The notes beneath the pieces were generated by a model. The model ran no database searches and was not told the DNA's origin. It saw only the letters and a program-made list of their open reading frames with translations. This document shows, piece by piece, positions 34,861 through 44,523 of a DNA stretch of 64,000 nt (its first letter is position 1; each line of letters begins with the position of its first letter). Position numbers and translations under genes: made by a program. The DNA lies in assembly GCA_905372865.1 (NCBI GenBank), contig CAJPQT010000008.1:1-64000 (forward strand), in the 5' to 3' direction. The stretch comes from an uncultured Centipeda sp. Its GTDB lineage: Bacteria > Bacillota > Negativicutes > Selenomonadales > Selenomonadaceae.

Positions 34861-35390
34861 CGGAACGCGTTCCCGAGAGTCTGCGGCACAACGTCCTTGT
34901 GCTCAAGCTGGATGAACTTCTGCGTTGGGCGCATGCGAATTCGATCTGGCCACTGTCCTCGGGCCTCGCCTGTTGTGCCATCGAGATGATGAGCACGGCG
35001 ACAGCACGGTTCGATCTCGCGCGGTTCGGCTACGAGGTGTTCCGCCCCTGTCCGCGCCAGGCGGATCTCCTCATCGTTGCGGGGACGCTGACGTGGAAGA
35101 TGGCAGATCCGATCGTGCGCCTCTACGAGGAGATGCCCGAGCCCAAATATGTCATTGCAATGGGAGCCTGTACGATTGCGGGCGGGCCCTTCGCGGATTC
35201 GTATGCGGTTGTGCCGGGCGTGGATGAGATTCTGCCCGTGGATGTCTTCATCCCCGGCTGCCCGCCGCGCCCCGAGGCACTGATCGACGGTATGCTGAAG
35301 CTGCGCGAGAAGATTCTCCACCCCGAACGGGTCGCAGCCGAGCGTGCGTTCTGGGCGGAGCAGGCGGAGAAGAAGGCGGTGAACGCATGA
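34851..35390 (+). CDS. nuoB: NADH-quinone oxidoreductase-like subunit B (cluster N2)
   Basis: This 179-residue peripheral-arm subunit holds the terminal [4Fe-4S] cluster N2 that reduces quinone. Ligands are visible: the tandem Cys in [11 protein letters not shown], Cys in [11 protein letters not shown] and Cys in [15 protein letters not shown]. The conserved [19 protein letters not shown] is also present. The start ATG overlaps the end of nuoA by 10 nt. Confidence 0.97.
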   Translation: MEIAERVPESLRHNVLVLKLDELLRWAHANSIWPLSSGLACCAIEMMSTATARFDLARFGYEVFRPCPRQADLLIVAGTLTWKMADPIVRLYEEMPEPKYVIAMGACTIAGGPFADSYAVVPGVDEILPVDVFIPGCPPRPEALIDGMLKLREKILHPERVAAERAFWAEQAEKKAVNA

Positions 35391-35875
35391 GAAAAAACTA
35401 TGTATCTCTCGATGCGTTTGCCGGCATCCGGCTTGCCTTTCCCAATGCGGAGTACGATGCCGAGGCAGAGCGTCCCGCTCTCTATATCGGGGCAGATGAA
35501 CTCATCGCGCTGCTGACATTCCTGCGCGACGACAGCAATCTGCAGCTGACGCGCATGGAGAATGTGACAGCGGTCGACTGGAAGGATCGCTTTGAGATGG
35601 TCTACCATCTCTTTTCATACACCCATATGCACTGGCTGACGGTGAAGGTGACGCTGGATCACGATGCCCCCGTCATTCCGTCGGCGACGGCGGTGTTCCC
35701 GGGCGTGGAGTTCGAGGAGCGCGAGGTCTATGATCTCATGGGCATTGCATTTACGGGACACCCCGATCTCCGGCGCGTGTTCCATGTGGACAGCTTTGTC
35801 GGGCATCCACTGCGCAAGGACTTTGTCGCGCCGCCGCCCCCAAACATCCCGTGTATCCGAAGGGAGGGGATCTGA
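35387..35875 (+). CDS. nuoC: NADH-quinone oxidoreductase-like subunit C
   Basis: This 162-residue subunit of the 30-kDa family ends with the signature [39 protein letters not shown]. It is separate from nuoD, not fused. It overlaps nuoB by 4 nt and nuoD by 1 nt. Confidence 0.95.
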   Translation: MRKNYVSLDAFAGIRLAFPNAEYDAEAERPALYIGADELIALLTFLRDDSNLQLTRMENVTAVDWKDRFEMVYHLFSYTHMHWLTVKVTLDHDAPVIPSATAVFPGVEFEEREVYDLMGIAFTGHPDLRRVFHVDSFVGHPLRKDFVAPPPPNIPCIRREGI

Positions 35876-36975
35876 TGGTACGCAGCGAGACTTACACGCT
35901 CAACATGGGGCCGCAGCACCCGTCGACGCACGGTGTGTTGCAGGTGCAGCTCGAACTCGACGGCGAGCGCATCGTCAAGGCGACGCCGATCATGGGCTAC
36001 CTCCATCGCGGTATCGAAAAGCTGCTTGAAGATCGGACGTATCCGCAGGGGCTGCCCTACACGGATCGTCTGGACTACATTTCCTCCATGAACAACAATT
36101 TTGGCTATGCGCTTGCCGTGGAGGAGCTTGCAGGGATTGAGACAACGCCGCGCGCGGAGTACATTCGCGTCATCATGGCGGAGCTCAATCGCATCAACAG
36201 CCATTTGATCTTTATCGGGACGCTCGCGAACGATCTCGGCGCGTCGACGGGGATGCTCTACTGCTTCCGCGACCGCGAGAAGATCCTCGACATCTTCAAT
36301 CTCGTCTGCGGTGCGCGCCAGACCTTCCACTACATCCGCATCGGCGGGGTCAAGGAAGATCTCACACCCGAGGCAGAGGTGCTGATCCGCGCATTCCTCG
36401 ACGAGGTGCCGATCTTCCTTGAGGAGTACAACAAACTCCTGACGGGCAACGAGATCTTCATCCGCCGCATTGTGGGGACATCCCCCATGACGACGGAGCA
36501 GGCGCTCTCCTACAATATGACGGGACCGAACCTGCGCGCGACGGGGCTTGCCTTCGACCTGCGCAAGGTGGACGGCTACAGTGTCTACGATGATTTCGAC
36601 TTTGACATCCCCGTCGGCAAGAACGGCGACAACTGGGATCGCTACATGGTGAAGCTAAGCGAGATCGCCGAGAGTGCGAAGATCATCCGTCAGGCGATTG
36701 ACGGGCTGCCCGAGGGCGACTTTATGGGGAAAAAAGTACCGAAGGTCATCAAGCCGCCGAAGGGCGAGGTGTTCAGCAGGACGGAGGGCACGCGCGGTGA
36801 GCTCGGCTTCTACATTGTGAGTGACGGTACGACGAAGCCGTACCGCATCCACATCCGCCGCCCCTCGTTCGTCAATATGCAGGGCCTGAACGCGATGTGC
36901 CGCGGCATGCTCATCGGCGATTCGGTCGCGGCGTATTCATCCATCGACCCGATCATGGGCGAAGTGGACTGCTGA
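35875..36975 (+). CDS. nuoD: NADH-quinone oxidoreductase-like subunit D
   Basis: This 366-residue 49-kDa-type subunit forms the quinone site with NuoB. Motifs: NMGPQHPSTHGVLQVQLELDGE, GYLHRGIEKLLE, YTDRLDYISSMNNNFGYALAVE and the C-terminal DPIMGEVDC. The hydrogenase-type NiFe cysteines are absent, as expected. nuoG usually follows in the 14-gene operon, but here nuoH begins 15 bp later. Confidence 0.97.
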   Translation: MVRSETYTLNMGPQHPSTHGVLQVQLELDGERIVKATPIMGYLHRGIEKLLEDRTYPQGLPYTDRLDYISSMNNNFGYALAVEELAGIETTPRAEYIRVIMAELNRINSHLIFIGTLANDLGASTGMLYCFRDREKILDIFNLVCGARQTFHYIRIGGVKEDLTPEAEVLIRAFLDEVPIFLEEYNKLLTGNEIFIRRIVGTSPMTTEQALSYNMTGPNLRATGLAFDLRKVDGYSVYDDFDFDIPVGKNGDNWDRYMVKLSEIAESAKIIRQAIDGLPEGDFMGKKVPKVIKPPKGEVFSRTEGTRGELGFYIVSDGTTKPYRIHIRRPSFVNMQGLNAMCRGMLIGDSVAAYSSIDPIMGEVDC

Positions 36976-36990
36976 GGAAGGAGGAAAATA

Positions 36991-38034
36991 ATGGAACTTT
37001 CTTTCTTGGGAGCGATTGCGCTCACGCTGCGTGCAGCTGTTTACAGCGTTGTGCCGATCCCGTTTGTGGTTGATCTTGTCATGACCTTTGTCGGCATTGC
37101 GATTCTGCTCGGGATCATCTCGATGGCGGCGATTGTCTTTACGTATGCGGAGCGCAAGATCTGCGCGTTCATCCAGGTGCGTATCGGGCCAAACCGTGTC
37201 GGCGGCCGCTTCGGACTGCTTCAGCCGATTGCGGATATGCTGAAACTCATGAGCAAGGAGGACATCATGCCCCAAGGGGCGGACAAGGTGGTCTGGGCGC
37301 TCTCGCCCGCGCTGCTCTTTGTGCCTGCGGCTCTGGTCTATGCGTTCTTCCCGTTCGATGCGGGCGCGGTGCTCGCGGATGTGAATGTGGGTGTGTTCCT
37401 GCTGTTCGCCGTCTCGGGACAGGCGGTTCTGCCGTTCCTCATGGGCGGCTATGCGTCGAACAATAAATACTCGTTCATCGGCGGTATGCGTATTGTCGGG
37501 CAGATGCTCAGCTACGAGGCACCGCTGCTCTTTTCGCTGCTCGGAGTTGTCATGCTGACGGGGTCGCTGCGCCTCGACGACATCGTGCAGATGCAGGCGC
37601 AGACCAGCTGGTTCATCTTCATGCAGCCGCTCGCGTTCATCATCTTTCTGATTGCGGCAGTCGCGGAGACGAACCGCACGCCGTTCGACCTCGTCGAGGG
37701 CGAGTCCGAGATCATCGCGGGACCCTTTACGGAGTACTCCGGGATGCGCTGGGCACTGTTCTTTCTCGCGGAGTACGCGAACCTGCTGACGGCGGCGATC
37801 CTCGCGACGACGTTCTTTCTCGGCGGCTACAGCGGCCCCTCGTTCCTGCCGGGCTTTGTCTGGTTCGGCATCAAGGCGGTGCTCATGGTGCTGCTCATCA
37901 TGTGGTTCCGCTGGACCTTCCCGCGCACGCGTGTCGATCAGATTCTCACCTTTGGCTGGAAGGTGCTTGTGCCGCTCTCGATTCTCAACGTCTTTTTGAC
38001 GGGCGTTGGGATGTATCTTGTCGGTATTGTCTAA
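36991..38034 (+). CDS. nuoH: NADH-quinone oxidoreductase-like subunit H
   Basis: This 347-residue membrane subunit has about eight helices and couples the peripheral arm to the pump. It has the ND1 signatures YAERKICAFIQVRIGPNRVG, then LLQPIADMLKLMSKEDIMP and AETNRTPFDLVEGESEIIAG, which includes the acidic residues of the E-channel. The ATG is preceded by GAAGGAGG. Confidence 0.97.
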   Translation: MELSFLGAIALTLRAAVYSVVPIPFVVDLVMTFVGIAILLGIISMAAIVFTYAERKICAFIQVRIGPNRVGGRFGLLQPIADMLKLMSKEDIMPQGADKVVWALSPALLFVPAALVYAFFPFDAGAVLADVNVGVFLLFAVSGQAVLPFLMGGYASNNKYSFIGGMRIVGQMLSYEAPLLFSLLGVVMLTGSLRLDDIVQMQAQTSWFIFMQPLAFIIFLIAAVAETNRTPFDLVEGESEIIAGPFTEYSGMRWALFFLAEYANLLTAAILATTFFLGGYSGPSFLPGFVWFGIKAVLMVLLIMWFRWTFPRTRVDQILTFGWKVLVPLSILNVFLTGVGMYLVGIV

Positions 38035-38047
38035 AGGAGGGGCTCTG

Positions 38048-38758
38048 ATGTTTGGAAAAGGCCTCTTGACAGGCATGAGCGTCACATGGAAGCATCTCTG
38101 GGGCAAGAAGGAAACGTTCTGCTATCCCGAAGAGAAACTTCCGATGACGGATAATTTCCGTGGGGGGAACCTCGCGATGGACTGGCGCGTCTGCATCGGC
38201 TGCTCGATGTGTGCGAATGCGTGCCCGAATAAGGCGCTTGATCTCACGATTGTGCAGGACGCAAAGAAGAAGCGCCACATGAAATCCTACATACATAAAT
38301 CGGGCCGCTGCCTTTACTGCAATCTCTGCGTGGAGGTCTGCCCCGTCAAGACGCTCGTCTGGGATAAGGACTACGCGATCTCGACGTGGAGCAAGGAGAC
38401 GATGACGCACGACGCGATGACCGATCAGGACCGTGCGGATCTGGAGGAATTCCTCGCGCAGGTCGAGGTGGAGGCGGCGGAGGAAAAGGCGAAGAAGGAA
38501 GCCGCCGCCAAGGCAAAGGCGGAGGCGGATGCGAAAGCGAAAGCCGAGGCGGAGAAGGCTGCGGCGGAGAATCCGGAGGCAGCGGAGCCGGCAGCGGAAA
38601 AACCCGCTGTGCCCGCCGATGCGGCAGAAAAAATGGCGGCGGCAAAAGCGGCTGCAGCCAAGGCAGCCGCGGCAAAAGCCGCCGCAGCAAAATCTCCGGC
38701 GGCGGAGGAAACATCTGCCGCAACGAAGGACGCAGAGCAGGAAGGAGGGTCGGCATGA
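38048..38758 (+). CDS. nuoI: NADH-quinone oxidoreductase-like subunit I with Ala/Lys-rich C-terminal tail
   Basis: Residues 1-140 are a normal NuoI with two [4Fe-4S] motifs, C49-x2-C52-x2-C55-x3-C59-P and C88-x2-C91-x2-C94-x3-C98-P (clusters N6a, N6b). Residues 141-236 form a low-complexity tail rich in Ala, Lys and Glu, with AAAAK repeated three times at about 201-215, predicted helical. Such a tail is not part of the usual family. ATG 38048 has AAAGGAGGGG upstream; nuoJ starts inside the stop. Confidence 0.95.
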   Translation: MFGKGLLTGMSVTWKHLWGKKETFCYPEEKLPMTDNFRGGNLAMDWRVCIGCSMCANACPNKALDLTIVQDAKKKRHMKSYIHKSGRCLYCNLCVEVCPVKTLVWDKDYAISTWSKETMTHDAMTDQDRADLEEFLAQVEVEAAEEKAKKEAAAKAKAEADAKAKAEAEKAAAENPEAAEPAAEKPAVPADAAEKMAAAKAAAAKAAAAKAAAAKSPAAEETSAATKDAEQEGGSA

Positions 38759-39249
38759 GCATTATCTTCTATTTCCTTACGGCGGTGACGATCATCGGTG
38801 CACTTGGTGTCGTGCTGTCCCCGAATGTCGTGCACAGCGCACTCTTCCTCGTCCTCTCCTTTATTGGTGTGGCGGCAATCTATTTCTATATCGGCGCGGA
38901 GTTCCTCGGTGCGGTGCAGCTGATGGTCTACAGCGGCGCAGTCGCCGTCCTCATCGTCATGGCAATCATGCTCACGCGGCGCGACTCGATGGCGCAGTCG
39001 AATCCCTCGCAGAAGCTCTTTCGCCGTGTGGTGACGGGGCTGCTCGCGGGCGGATTCTTCTTCCTCATTGGGCTCGGCATCGTGCTCTCGCCTCTGCCGG
39101 GCGGGGAACTCGGTGCGTCCACGGGAGCACATGAGATCGCACAGCTGATGCTCGGCACGTACGTCCTGCCGTTTGAGATCGTAGCGGTGCTCCTGCTCGT
39201 TGCGATGGTCGGGGCACTTGTCCTCGCGAGGGGAGGGGATACGGCATGA
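38755..39249 (+). CDS. nuoJ: NADH-quinone oxidoreductase-like subunit J
   Basis: This 164-residue, five-helix membrane subunit has the ND6-type signature in helix 3, FYIGAEFLGAVQLMVYSGAVAVLIVMAIML, whose pi-bulge moves in coupling. ATG 38755 overlaps the nuoI stop (ATGA); nuoK starts 4 nt before its end. Confidence 0.95.
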   Translation: MSIIFYFLTAVTIIGALGVVLSPNVVHSALFLVLSFIGVAAIYFYIGAEFLGAVQLMVYSGAVAVLIVMAIMLTRRDSMAQSNPSQKLFRRVVTGLLAGGFFFLIGLGIVLSPLPGGELGASTGAHEIAQLMLGTYVLPFEIVAVLLLVAMVGALVLARGGDTA

Positions 39250-39551
39250 TCGGACTTCCGGAACTGCTCTTTGTCGCCGCCGTGCTCTTCTGCATCGGCC
39301 TCTACGGTCTGCTCACACGGCGCGGCATCATTCCGATCCTCATGTGCGTGGAGCTGATGCTGAATGCGGTGAACATCAACCTCATCGCATTTGACCGCTT
39401 CTATGCACACAACATGGAGGGACAGCTCATGGCGCTCTTCTCGATTGCGGTTGCCGCGTCCGAGATCGCCGTCGGGCTCGCCCTCGCATTCCGCCTGTAT
39501 CAGATCCGCTTCACGACGAATGTCGATGAACTGGATACGCTTAGAGATTAG
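39246..39551 (+). CDS. nuoK: NADH-quinone oxidoreductase-like subunit K
   Basis: This 101-residue, three-helix subunit has the conserved CVELMLNAVNINLIAF, holding the helix-2 Glu of the proton path, and AASEIAVGLALAF with the second Glu. It overlaps nuoJ by 4 nt. Confidence 0.97.
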   Translation: MIGLPELLFVAAVLFCIGLYGLLTRRGIIPILMCVELMLNAVNINLIAFDRFYAHNMEGQLMALFSIAVAASEIAVGLALAFRLYQIRFTTNVDELDTLRD

Positions 39552-39565
39552 GGGAGGGGAGCGAT

Positions 39566-41467
39566 ATGTTTACATTTGCACTTACGCATGCCTATCTGAT
39601 CCCGCTCTTCCCCGCACTGGCGTTTCTCATCATCGGACCGTTCACGCGGCAGGAGAAGAATCTCTCCGCGACGATCGCGATCACGATGATGTCGCTCGCG
39701 TTCGCGTTCTCCGTCTTTGTCGCGCTTGCCACCGTGAACTATCAGATCACGATGAACGATCCGTACGTGATGAAGGCGCTCTGGGCGCAGATCGGCGATG
39801 TAAAGCTGACGATGGGCGTGCTCATCGACCCGCTCGCGGCAATGATGCTCGTCATTGTGACGCTGGTTTCGCTGCTCGTCTACATTTACTCCGTCAGCTA
39901 TATGGAGCACGACGAGGGGATGGGGCGGTTCTTTGCGTTCATCTCGCTGTTCTCGGCATCGATGCTCGGACTTGTCGTCTCGGTCAACTTCCTCCAGCTC
40001 TACGTGTTTTGGGAGGGCGTCGGCCTCTGTTCCTACCTGCTGATCGGGTTCTACTATCACAAGGTGTCGGCGCGTGAGGCGGCGAAAAAGGCGTTTATCA
40101 CAACGCGTATCGGTGACTTCGGGATGCTTGTCGGCATCCTGCTCGTGCAGATGGTGTTCGGGACGATGGACTTCATCGAGCTGCGTATGCTTGTACCGCC
40201 GTACGTTGTTGCTGCAGGCACGGGCTTCCTGACCGTCATCGGTCTGCTGCTCTTTATGGGGCCGATCGGCAAATCGGGGCAGTTCCCGCTCCATGTCTGG
40301 CTGCTCGACGCAATGGAAGGGCCGACGCCCACGTCGGCGCTCATCCATGCGGCGACGATGGTCGCTGCGGGTGTCTATCTCGTCGCGCGCGCATTCTTTA
40401 TCTTCAGCGAATCGCCGTTTGTCATGGACTTTATTGCGGGCTTGGGAGCCTTTACGGCGCTTTTTGCGGCGATTATCGCCGTGACGCAGCGCAAGTTCAA
40501 GTCGGTGCTTGCGTACTCGACGATCAGTCAGCTCGGCTACATGATGCTTGCGGTCGGCGTGGGTGCGTTCTCTGCCTCGATGTTCCACCTCATGACGCAT
40601 GCCTTCTTCAAGGCAATGCTCTTCCTCTGTGCGGGTGCTGTCATGCACGCGCTGCACGATGAGACGGACATCACGAAGATGGGCGGGCTCTGGCGAAAGA
40701 TGCCGCTGACGTTCGCGGCGATGCTTGTCGGCGTGCTTGCCATTTCGGGCATTCCGCCATTCTCGGGTTTCTTCTCAAAGGATGAGATCCTTGCGGCGGT
40801 CATGCACGCGAGTACACCGCTCTACGTGATGGCGACATTTACCTCGTTCCTCACGGCGTTCTACATGGCGCGTCTGCTCATCGTGGCATTCCTCGGTGAA
40901 AGCCGCAGTCCGCACGAGGCGCACGAGGTCGACGCATTCATGCGCTGGCCGATGATCATGCTCATCCTGCTCACCATTGTGAGCGGTGCGTGGGGGTATT
41001 TCGGCGGGTTCTCCGTCTGGATCAACGAGGGCGTTCCGCATCATGAGACGATTGACTGGACGGTTGCGGGAACGAGCACCGCGCTTGCACTCATCGCCTT
41101 TGCCGCCGCCTATCAGATCTACGGACGGCACAGTCTGCGGTCGGCGATGCAGGCACGGAGTTTCGGCTTTCTGTATCGCGTTGTTTACCACAAGTTCTAC
41201 ATTGACGAACTTTACGGGTACTTCCGTGAGCGTCTCGTCTACGGCACGGCACTGATCCTGAAATGGGTCGATGAGAAGATTTTCGACAACATTATGATCG
41301 GCTTGGGGGCGTACGCGCTCGCCACGAGCGATCTCCTCACGGAGTCCGCGAACGGTCAGGCACAGCGGTACGTCGTCGTGTTCTATACGGGCGTTTTGAT
41401 TCTCCTGTGCTACGCCCTCTATTGGGCGGTTCAGATCATCGCCTACTGGGGAGGTGCTTTCCGATGA
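39566..41467 (+). CDS. nuoL: NADH-quinone oxidoreductase-like subunit L
   Basis: This 633-residue antiporter-like pump subunit has about 16 helices. Features: FAFISLFSASMLGLVVSVNFLQLYVFWEGVGLCSYLLIGFYY (Glu of TM5), LLFMGPIGKSGQFPLHVWLLDAMEGPTPTSALIHAATMV (Lys of TM7) and KFKSVLAYSTISQLGYMMLAVG. A long C-terminal part fits the lateral helix HL plus final TM. The stop overlaps the nuoM start. Confidence 0.97.
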   Translation: MFTFALTHAYLIPLFPALAFLIIGPFTRQEKNLSATIAITMMSLAFAFSVFVALATVNYQITMNDPYVMKALWAQIGDVKLTMGVLIDPLAAMMLVIVTLVSLLVYIYSVSYMEHDEGMGRFFAFISLFSASMLGLVVSVNFLQLYVFWEGVGLCSYLLIGFYYHKVSAREAAKKAFITTRIGDFGMLVGILLVQMVFGTMDFIELRMLVPPYVVAAGTGFLTVIGLLLFMGPIGKSGQFPLHVWLLDAMEGPTPTSALIHAATMVAAGVYLVARAFFIFSESPFVMDFIAGLGAFTALFAAIIAVTQRKFKSVLAYSTISQLGYMMLAVGVGAFSASMFHLMTHAFFKAMLFLCAGAVMHALHDETDITKMGGLWRKMPLTFAAMLVGVLAISGIPPFSGFFSKDEILAAVMHASTPLYVMATFTSFLTAFYMARLLIVAFLGESRSPHEAHEVDAFMRWPMIMLILLTIVSGAWGYFGGFSVWINEGVPHHETIDWTVAGTSTALALIAFAAAYQIYGRHSLRSAMQARSFGFLYRVVYHKFYIDELYGYFRERLVYGTALILKWVDEKIFDNIMIGLGAYALATSDLLTESANGQAQRYVVVFYTGVLILLCYALYWAVQIIAYWGGAFR

Positions 41468-42996
41468 TGACATTTCCGATTCTCTCGGTCATCCTCCTGA
41501 CCCCGCTCGCGGCGGCACTCATCATTGCGTTCCTGCCGGGACGGCTGCACGATACAATCCGCCAGCTCTCGGCGTTTACGATGATGGTTGCAACTCTGCT
41601 GACCCTCTTTGTCTATGCGGACTATGATATGGCGCGCGGCGGGATGCAGTACACGGAGTATATCCCGTGGATTACAGATCTCGGCGTTGCGTATTCGCTT
41701 GGTGTTGACGGCATCTCACTGCCGATGCTGCTGCTCTCAAGTGTCGTGGGACTTGCCGCCGTCTACAGTTCGTGGCATCTTGAAAAGCGTGTGAAGGAGT
41801 ACTTTGTCCTCCTGCTCATCGTGATTGCGGGCGTTTCGGGGGCGTTCCTCGTGCGCGACCTCTTCTTCTTCCTCGTGCTCTGCGAGATGGTCGTCATTCC
41901 GGCATATCTGATGGTGCTCATCTGGGGATCGTCGGAGCGTGTGAGCAAAGAGCACGCGGCGATGAAGATGACGATCTTCCTCCTTGTCGGTTCGGCGTTC
42001 ATGCTGCTCGGCGTGCTCCTCCTGTACGTGAGTGCGTATGAGTCGGGGATGCGTACGTTTGACTTTGAGGCGCTTGCCGCCGCGGCTCTCATGGGCAATA
42101 TCTCGTGGGAGGTGCAGATCACGGCGTTCTTCCTCCTGCTCGTGGGGTTCGGGTCGCATCTGTCGATGTTCCCGTTCCACATCTGGTCGCCCGACGGCTA
42201 TGCGGGCGCACCGACGGCGATCTCGATGATCAACGCGGGCGTGCTGAAAAAGATTGGGGGCTACGCGCTCATCCGCATCGGCTTCTTCATCCTGCCGCTC
42301 GGGGCAAAGTTCTGGGCTCCCCTGATCGCCGTGCTCGCGATGATCAACGTCATCTATGCATCCTATATCGCGCTTGCGCAGCGCGACATCAAGTATATGA
42401 TCGCGTATTCCTCGGTCTCCCACATGGGCTACGTTCTGCTCGGCTTCGCGGCACTGAACGTCGTGAGTGTGAGCGGTGCGGTCGCCTATATGGTGGCGCA
42501 CGGCATCATGCTCGCGCTCTTCTTCTCGCAGGTCGGCTATGTCTACGAGAAGACGGAGCTCCGCAGCGTCGGCGACCTCTGGGGGCTTGCACATCACATG
42601 CCGCACATCACGGTTGGCTTTATGCTCGCAGGCCTTTGCTCGCTCGGGCTGCCGGGGCTGATTGGCTTCATTCCGGAGTTTACGATCTTCGTCGGCATCA
42701 TCGAGGTTTACCCCGTGATCGCCGTGATCGCCGTCTCGGGCATCATCTTCACGGCATTCTACGTGTTGCGTATGCTCGCGCGCGTCCTCTTCGGACCGCG
42801 GGTGGAGCGGTTTGCGAAATTCCCCGATGAGCGCAAGATTGACGTCGTGCCGCTCGTCGTACTCGGCGTGTTCCTCGTCGGCTTCGGCGTGTTCCCGGGA
42901 CTGCTCATGAATGTTGTGGATACGGGGGTTGCCCCGCTTGCGCCGCTCTTTGAGATGATTCAGGATGCACCGACAATCATAGGAGGTGGGCACTGA
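41464..42996 (+). CDS. nuoM: NADH-quinone oxidoreductase-like subunit M
   Basis: This 510-residue antiporter-like pump subunit has FFFLVLCEMVVIPAYLMVLIWG (helix 5 Glu), FGSHLSMFPFHIWSPDGYAGAPTAISMINAGVLKKIGGYALIRIG and RDIKYMIAYSSVSHMGYVLLG. The start ATG 41464 overlaps the nuoL stop; nuoN begins one base before the end. Confidence 0.97.
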   Translation: MMTFPILSVILLTPLAAALIIAFLPGRLHDTIRQLSAFTMMVATLLTLFVYADYDMARGGMQYTEYIPWITDLGVAYSLGVDGISLPMLLLSSVVGLAAVYSSWHLEKRVKEYFVLLLIVIAGVSGAFLVRDLFFFLVLCEMVVIPAYLMVLIWGSSERVSKEHAAMKMTIFLLVGSAFMLLGVLLLYVSAYESGMRTFDFEALAAAALMGNISWEVQITAFFLLLVGFGSHLSMFPFHIWSPDGYAGAPTAISMINAGVLKKIGGYALIRIGFFILPLGAKFWAPLIAVLAMINVIYASYIALAQRDIKYMIAYSSVSHMGYVLLGFAALNVVSVSGAVAYMVAHGIMLALFFSQVGYVYEKTELRSVGDLWGLAHHMPHITVGFMLAGLCSLGLPGLIGFIPEFTIFVGIIEVYPVIAVIAVSGIIFTAFYVLRMLARVLFGPRVERFAKFPDERKIDVVPLVVLGVFLVGFGVFPGLLMNVVDTGVAPLAPLFEMIQDAPTIIGGGH

Positions 42997-44450
42997 TGCT
43001 GCAAGCGATGAATTTTGCCGCGATCTCCGTGGAGATCGGGATCGCCGTGCTGATGGCGGTGGTGCTCATTACCGATCTCGTCCTCAAAAAAGACGCGCCG
43101 CGCTGCCCCGTGGTCTGGCTGACCGTGGCAGGGCTCCTCGGCGTGCTCGCGCTTGCCGTGGGCATGTATCCGCCCGACGGCGGGGCGACAGCCTTCTATG
43201 CGGGGCTTTACATCGTCGACGGCTACTCCGTGTTCTTCAAGATTCTCTTCATCATCGGGATTCTCTCGACCGTCATCTTTGCGGCGGACTACGTGGAGCA
43301 GACACTTAGGCACAAGGGGGAGTTCTATCTGCTCCTTCTCTCGGCGCTGCTCGGCATGTGCGTCCTTGCCTCGGCGAACGACCTCATGACGGCGTTCGTC
43401 GGGCTTGAGCTGATGACGATTTCGTTCTACGGGCTCGTTGCGATTCGTACGGATTCGCCGCTCTCGGCGGAGGCGGGCATCAAGTATCTCGTCTTTGGCT
43501 CCGGTTCGACGGCGGTGCTGCTCTACGGTATGAGCCTCGTCTACGGCATGACGGGGACGATGGTGTTCCAGAACATTGCACAGGGGCTTGGGCTCGTGTT
43601 CTCACTCGGGCTGATCGGCGTGGTCTTTATCCTTGCTGGTTTCTTCTTCAAGCTCTCGATCATTCCGTTCCACCTCTGGGCACCGGATGTGTACGAGGGA
43701 GCCCCCGCACCCGTGACGGCACTCCTTGCGATGTGCTCGAAGGCGGCGGGGATTGCGATCCTGCTGCGTGTGCTCTTTGTGGCATTCCCGTTCCTCTCGG
43801 CGTACTGGGCGCATCTGCTTGCAATTTTTGCGGCGGTTTCGATGGTCGGCGGCAACCTCATGGCATTCCGCCAGACGAATATCAAGCGCATGCTTGCATA
43901 CTCGTCGATTGCACAGGCGGGCTACATGATGACGGCGATGGTCGCGACGAATGCAGCGGGCATTAAGGCAGTCCTTTTCTATGCGATGGTTTACGTCTTC
44001 GCGAATGTCGGTGCTTTTGTCACGGTGTCCTACCTTGAGATGAAGCGCGGCGGCGCAGACTTTACGAGTGTGCGGGGCCTTGCGAAGGACTCGCTGCTGC
44101 CGGCGGGCATCCTGATGGTTGCCCTGCTCACGATGGCGGGCATCCCGCCGACGGCGGGCTTTGTTGGAAAGATCTACATCTTCTCCGCAGCGATCGATGC
44201 GGGGTATTTCTGGCTCGCAGGGGTCGGCTTCGTTATGTCGATGATATCTGTTTACTACTACCTGCTCGTCATCAAGGAGATGTTCCGCGATGTCGAGGAG
44301 GGGGAGAAGTGGACAGCGGAGCACCTCAGTCTGCCGCTCCCCGCGAGCGCGATGGGCGTGATCGCCGTCGCCTTTACGCTGATTATCGGTGTGTGGGCAG
44401 AACCTCTCTCGATCTTCAGCAATGTTGCAGTCTATACGTTTATGAGATAA
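42996..44450 (+). CDS. nuoN: NADH-quinone oxidoreductase-like subunit N
   Basis: This 484-residue antiporter-like pump subunit is last in the operon. Seen: ANDLMTAFVGLELMTISFYGLVAI, FKLSIIPFHLWAPDVYEGAPAPVTALLAMCSKAAGIAILLR and NIKRMLAYSSIAQAGYMMTAM. A terminator follows 24 bp after the stop, closing an 11-gene set without nuoE, nuoF or nuoG. Confidence 0.97.
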   Translation: MLQAMNFAAISVEIGIAVLMAVVLITDLVLKKDAPRCPVVWLTVAGLLGVLALAVGMYPPDGGATAFYAGLYIVDGYSVFFKILFIIGILSTVIFAADYVEQTLRHKGEFYLLLLSALLGMCVLASANDLMTAFVGLELMTISFYGLVAIRTDSPLSAEAGIKYLVFGSGSTAVLLYGMSLVYGMTGTMVFQNIAQGLGLVFSLGLIGVVFILAGFFFKLSIIPFHLWAPDVYEGAPAPVTALLAMCSKAAGIAILLRVLFVAFPFLSAYWAHLLAIFAAVSMVGGNLMAFRQTNIKRMLAYSSIAQAGYMMTAMVATNAAGIKAVLFYAMVYVFANVGAFVTVSYLEMKRGGADFTSVRGLAKDSLLPAGILMVALLTMAGIPPTAGFVGKIYIFSAAIDAGYFWLAGVGFVMSMISVYYYLLVIKEMFRDVEEGEKWTAEHLSLPLPASAMGVIAVAFTLIIGVWAEPLSIFSNVAVYTFMR

Positions 44451-44474
44451 ACTCTGTCATCCAACACCAATCAA

Positions 44475-44506
44475 AAACGCCCGACGGCTGTCGGGCGTTT
44501 TTTGTA
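44475..44506. terminator. Bidirectional terminator after nuoN
   Basis: AAACGCCCGAC and GTCGGGCGTTT flank a GGCT loop with T-tracts on both strands. It serves nuoN and the convergent lipoprotein gene. Confidence 0.9.
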
Positions 44507-44523
44507 CACTGGGGAAAAGGCTG

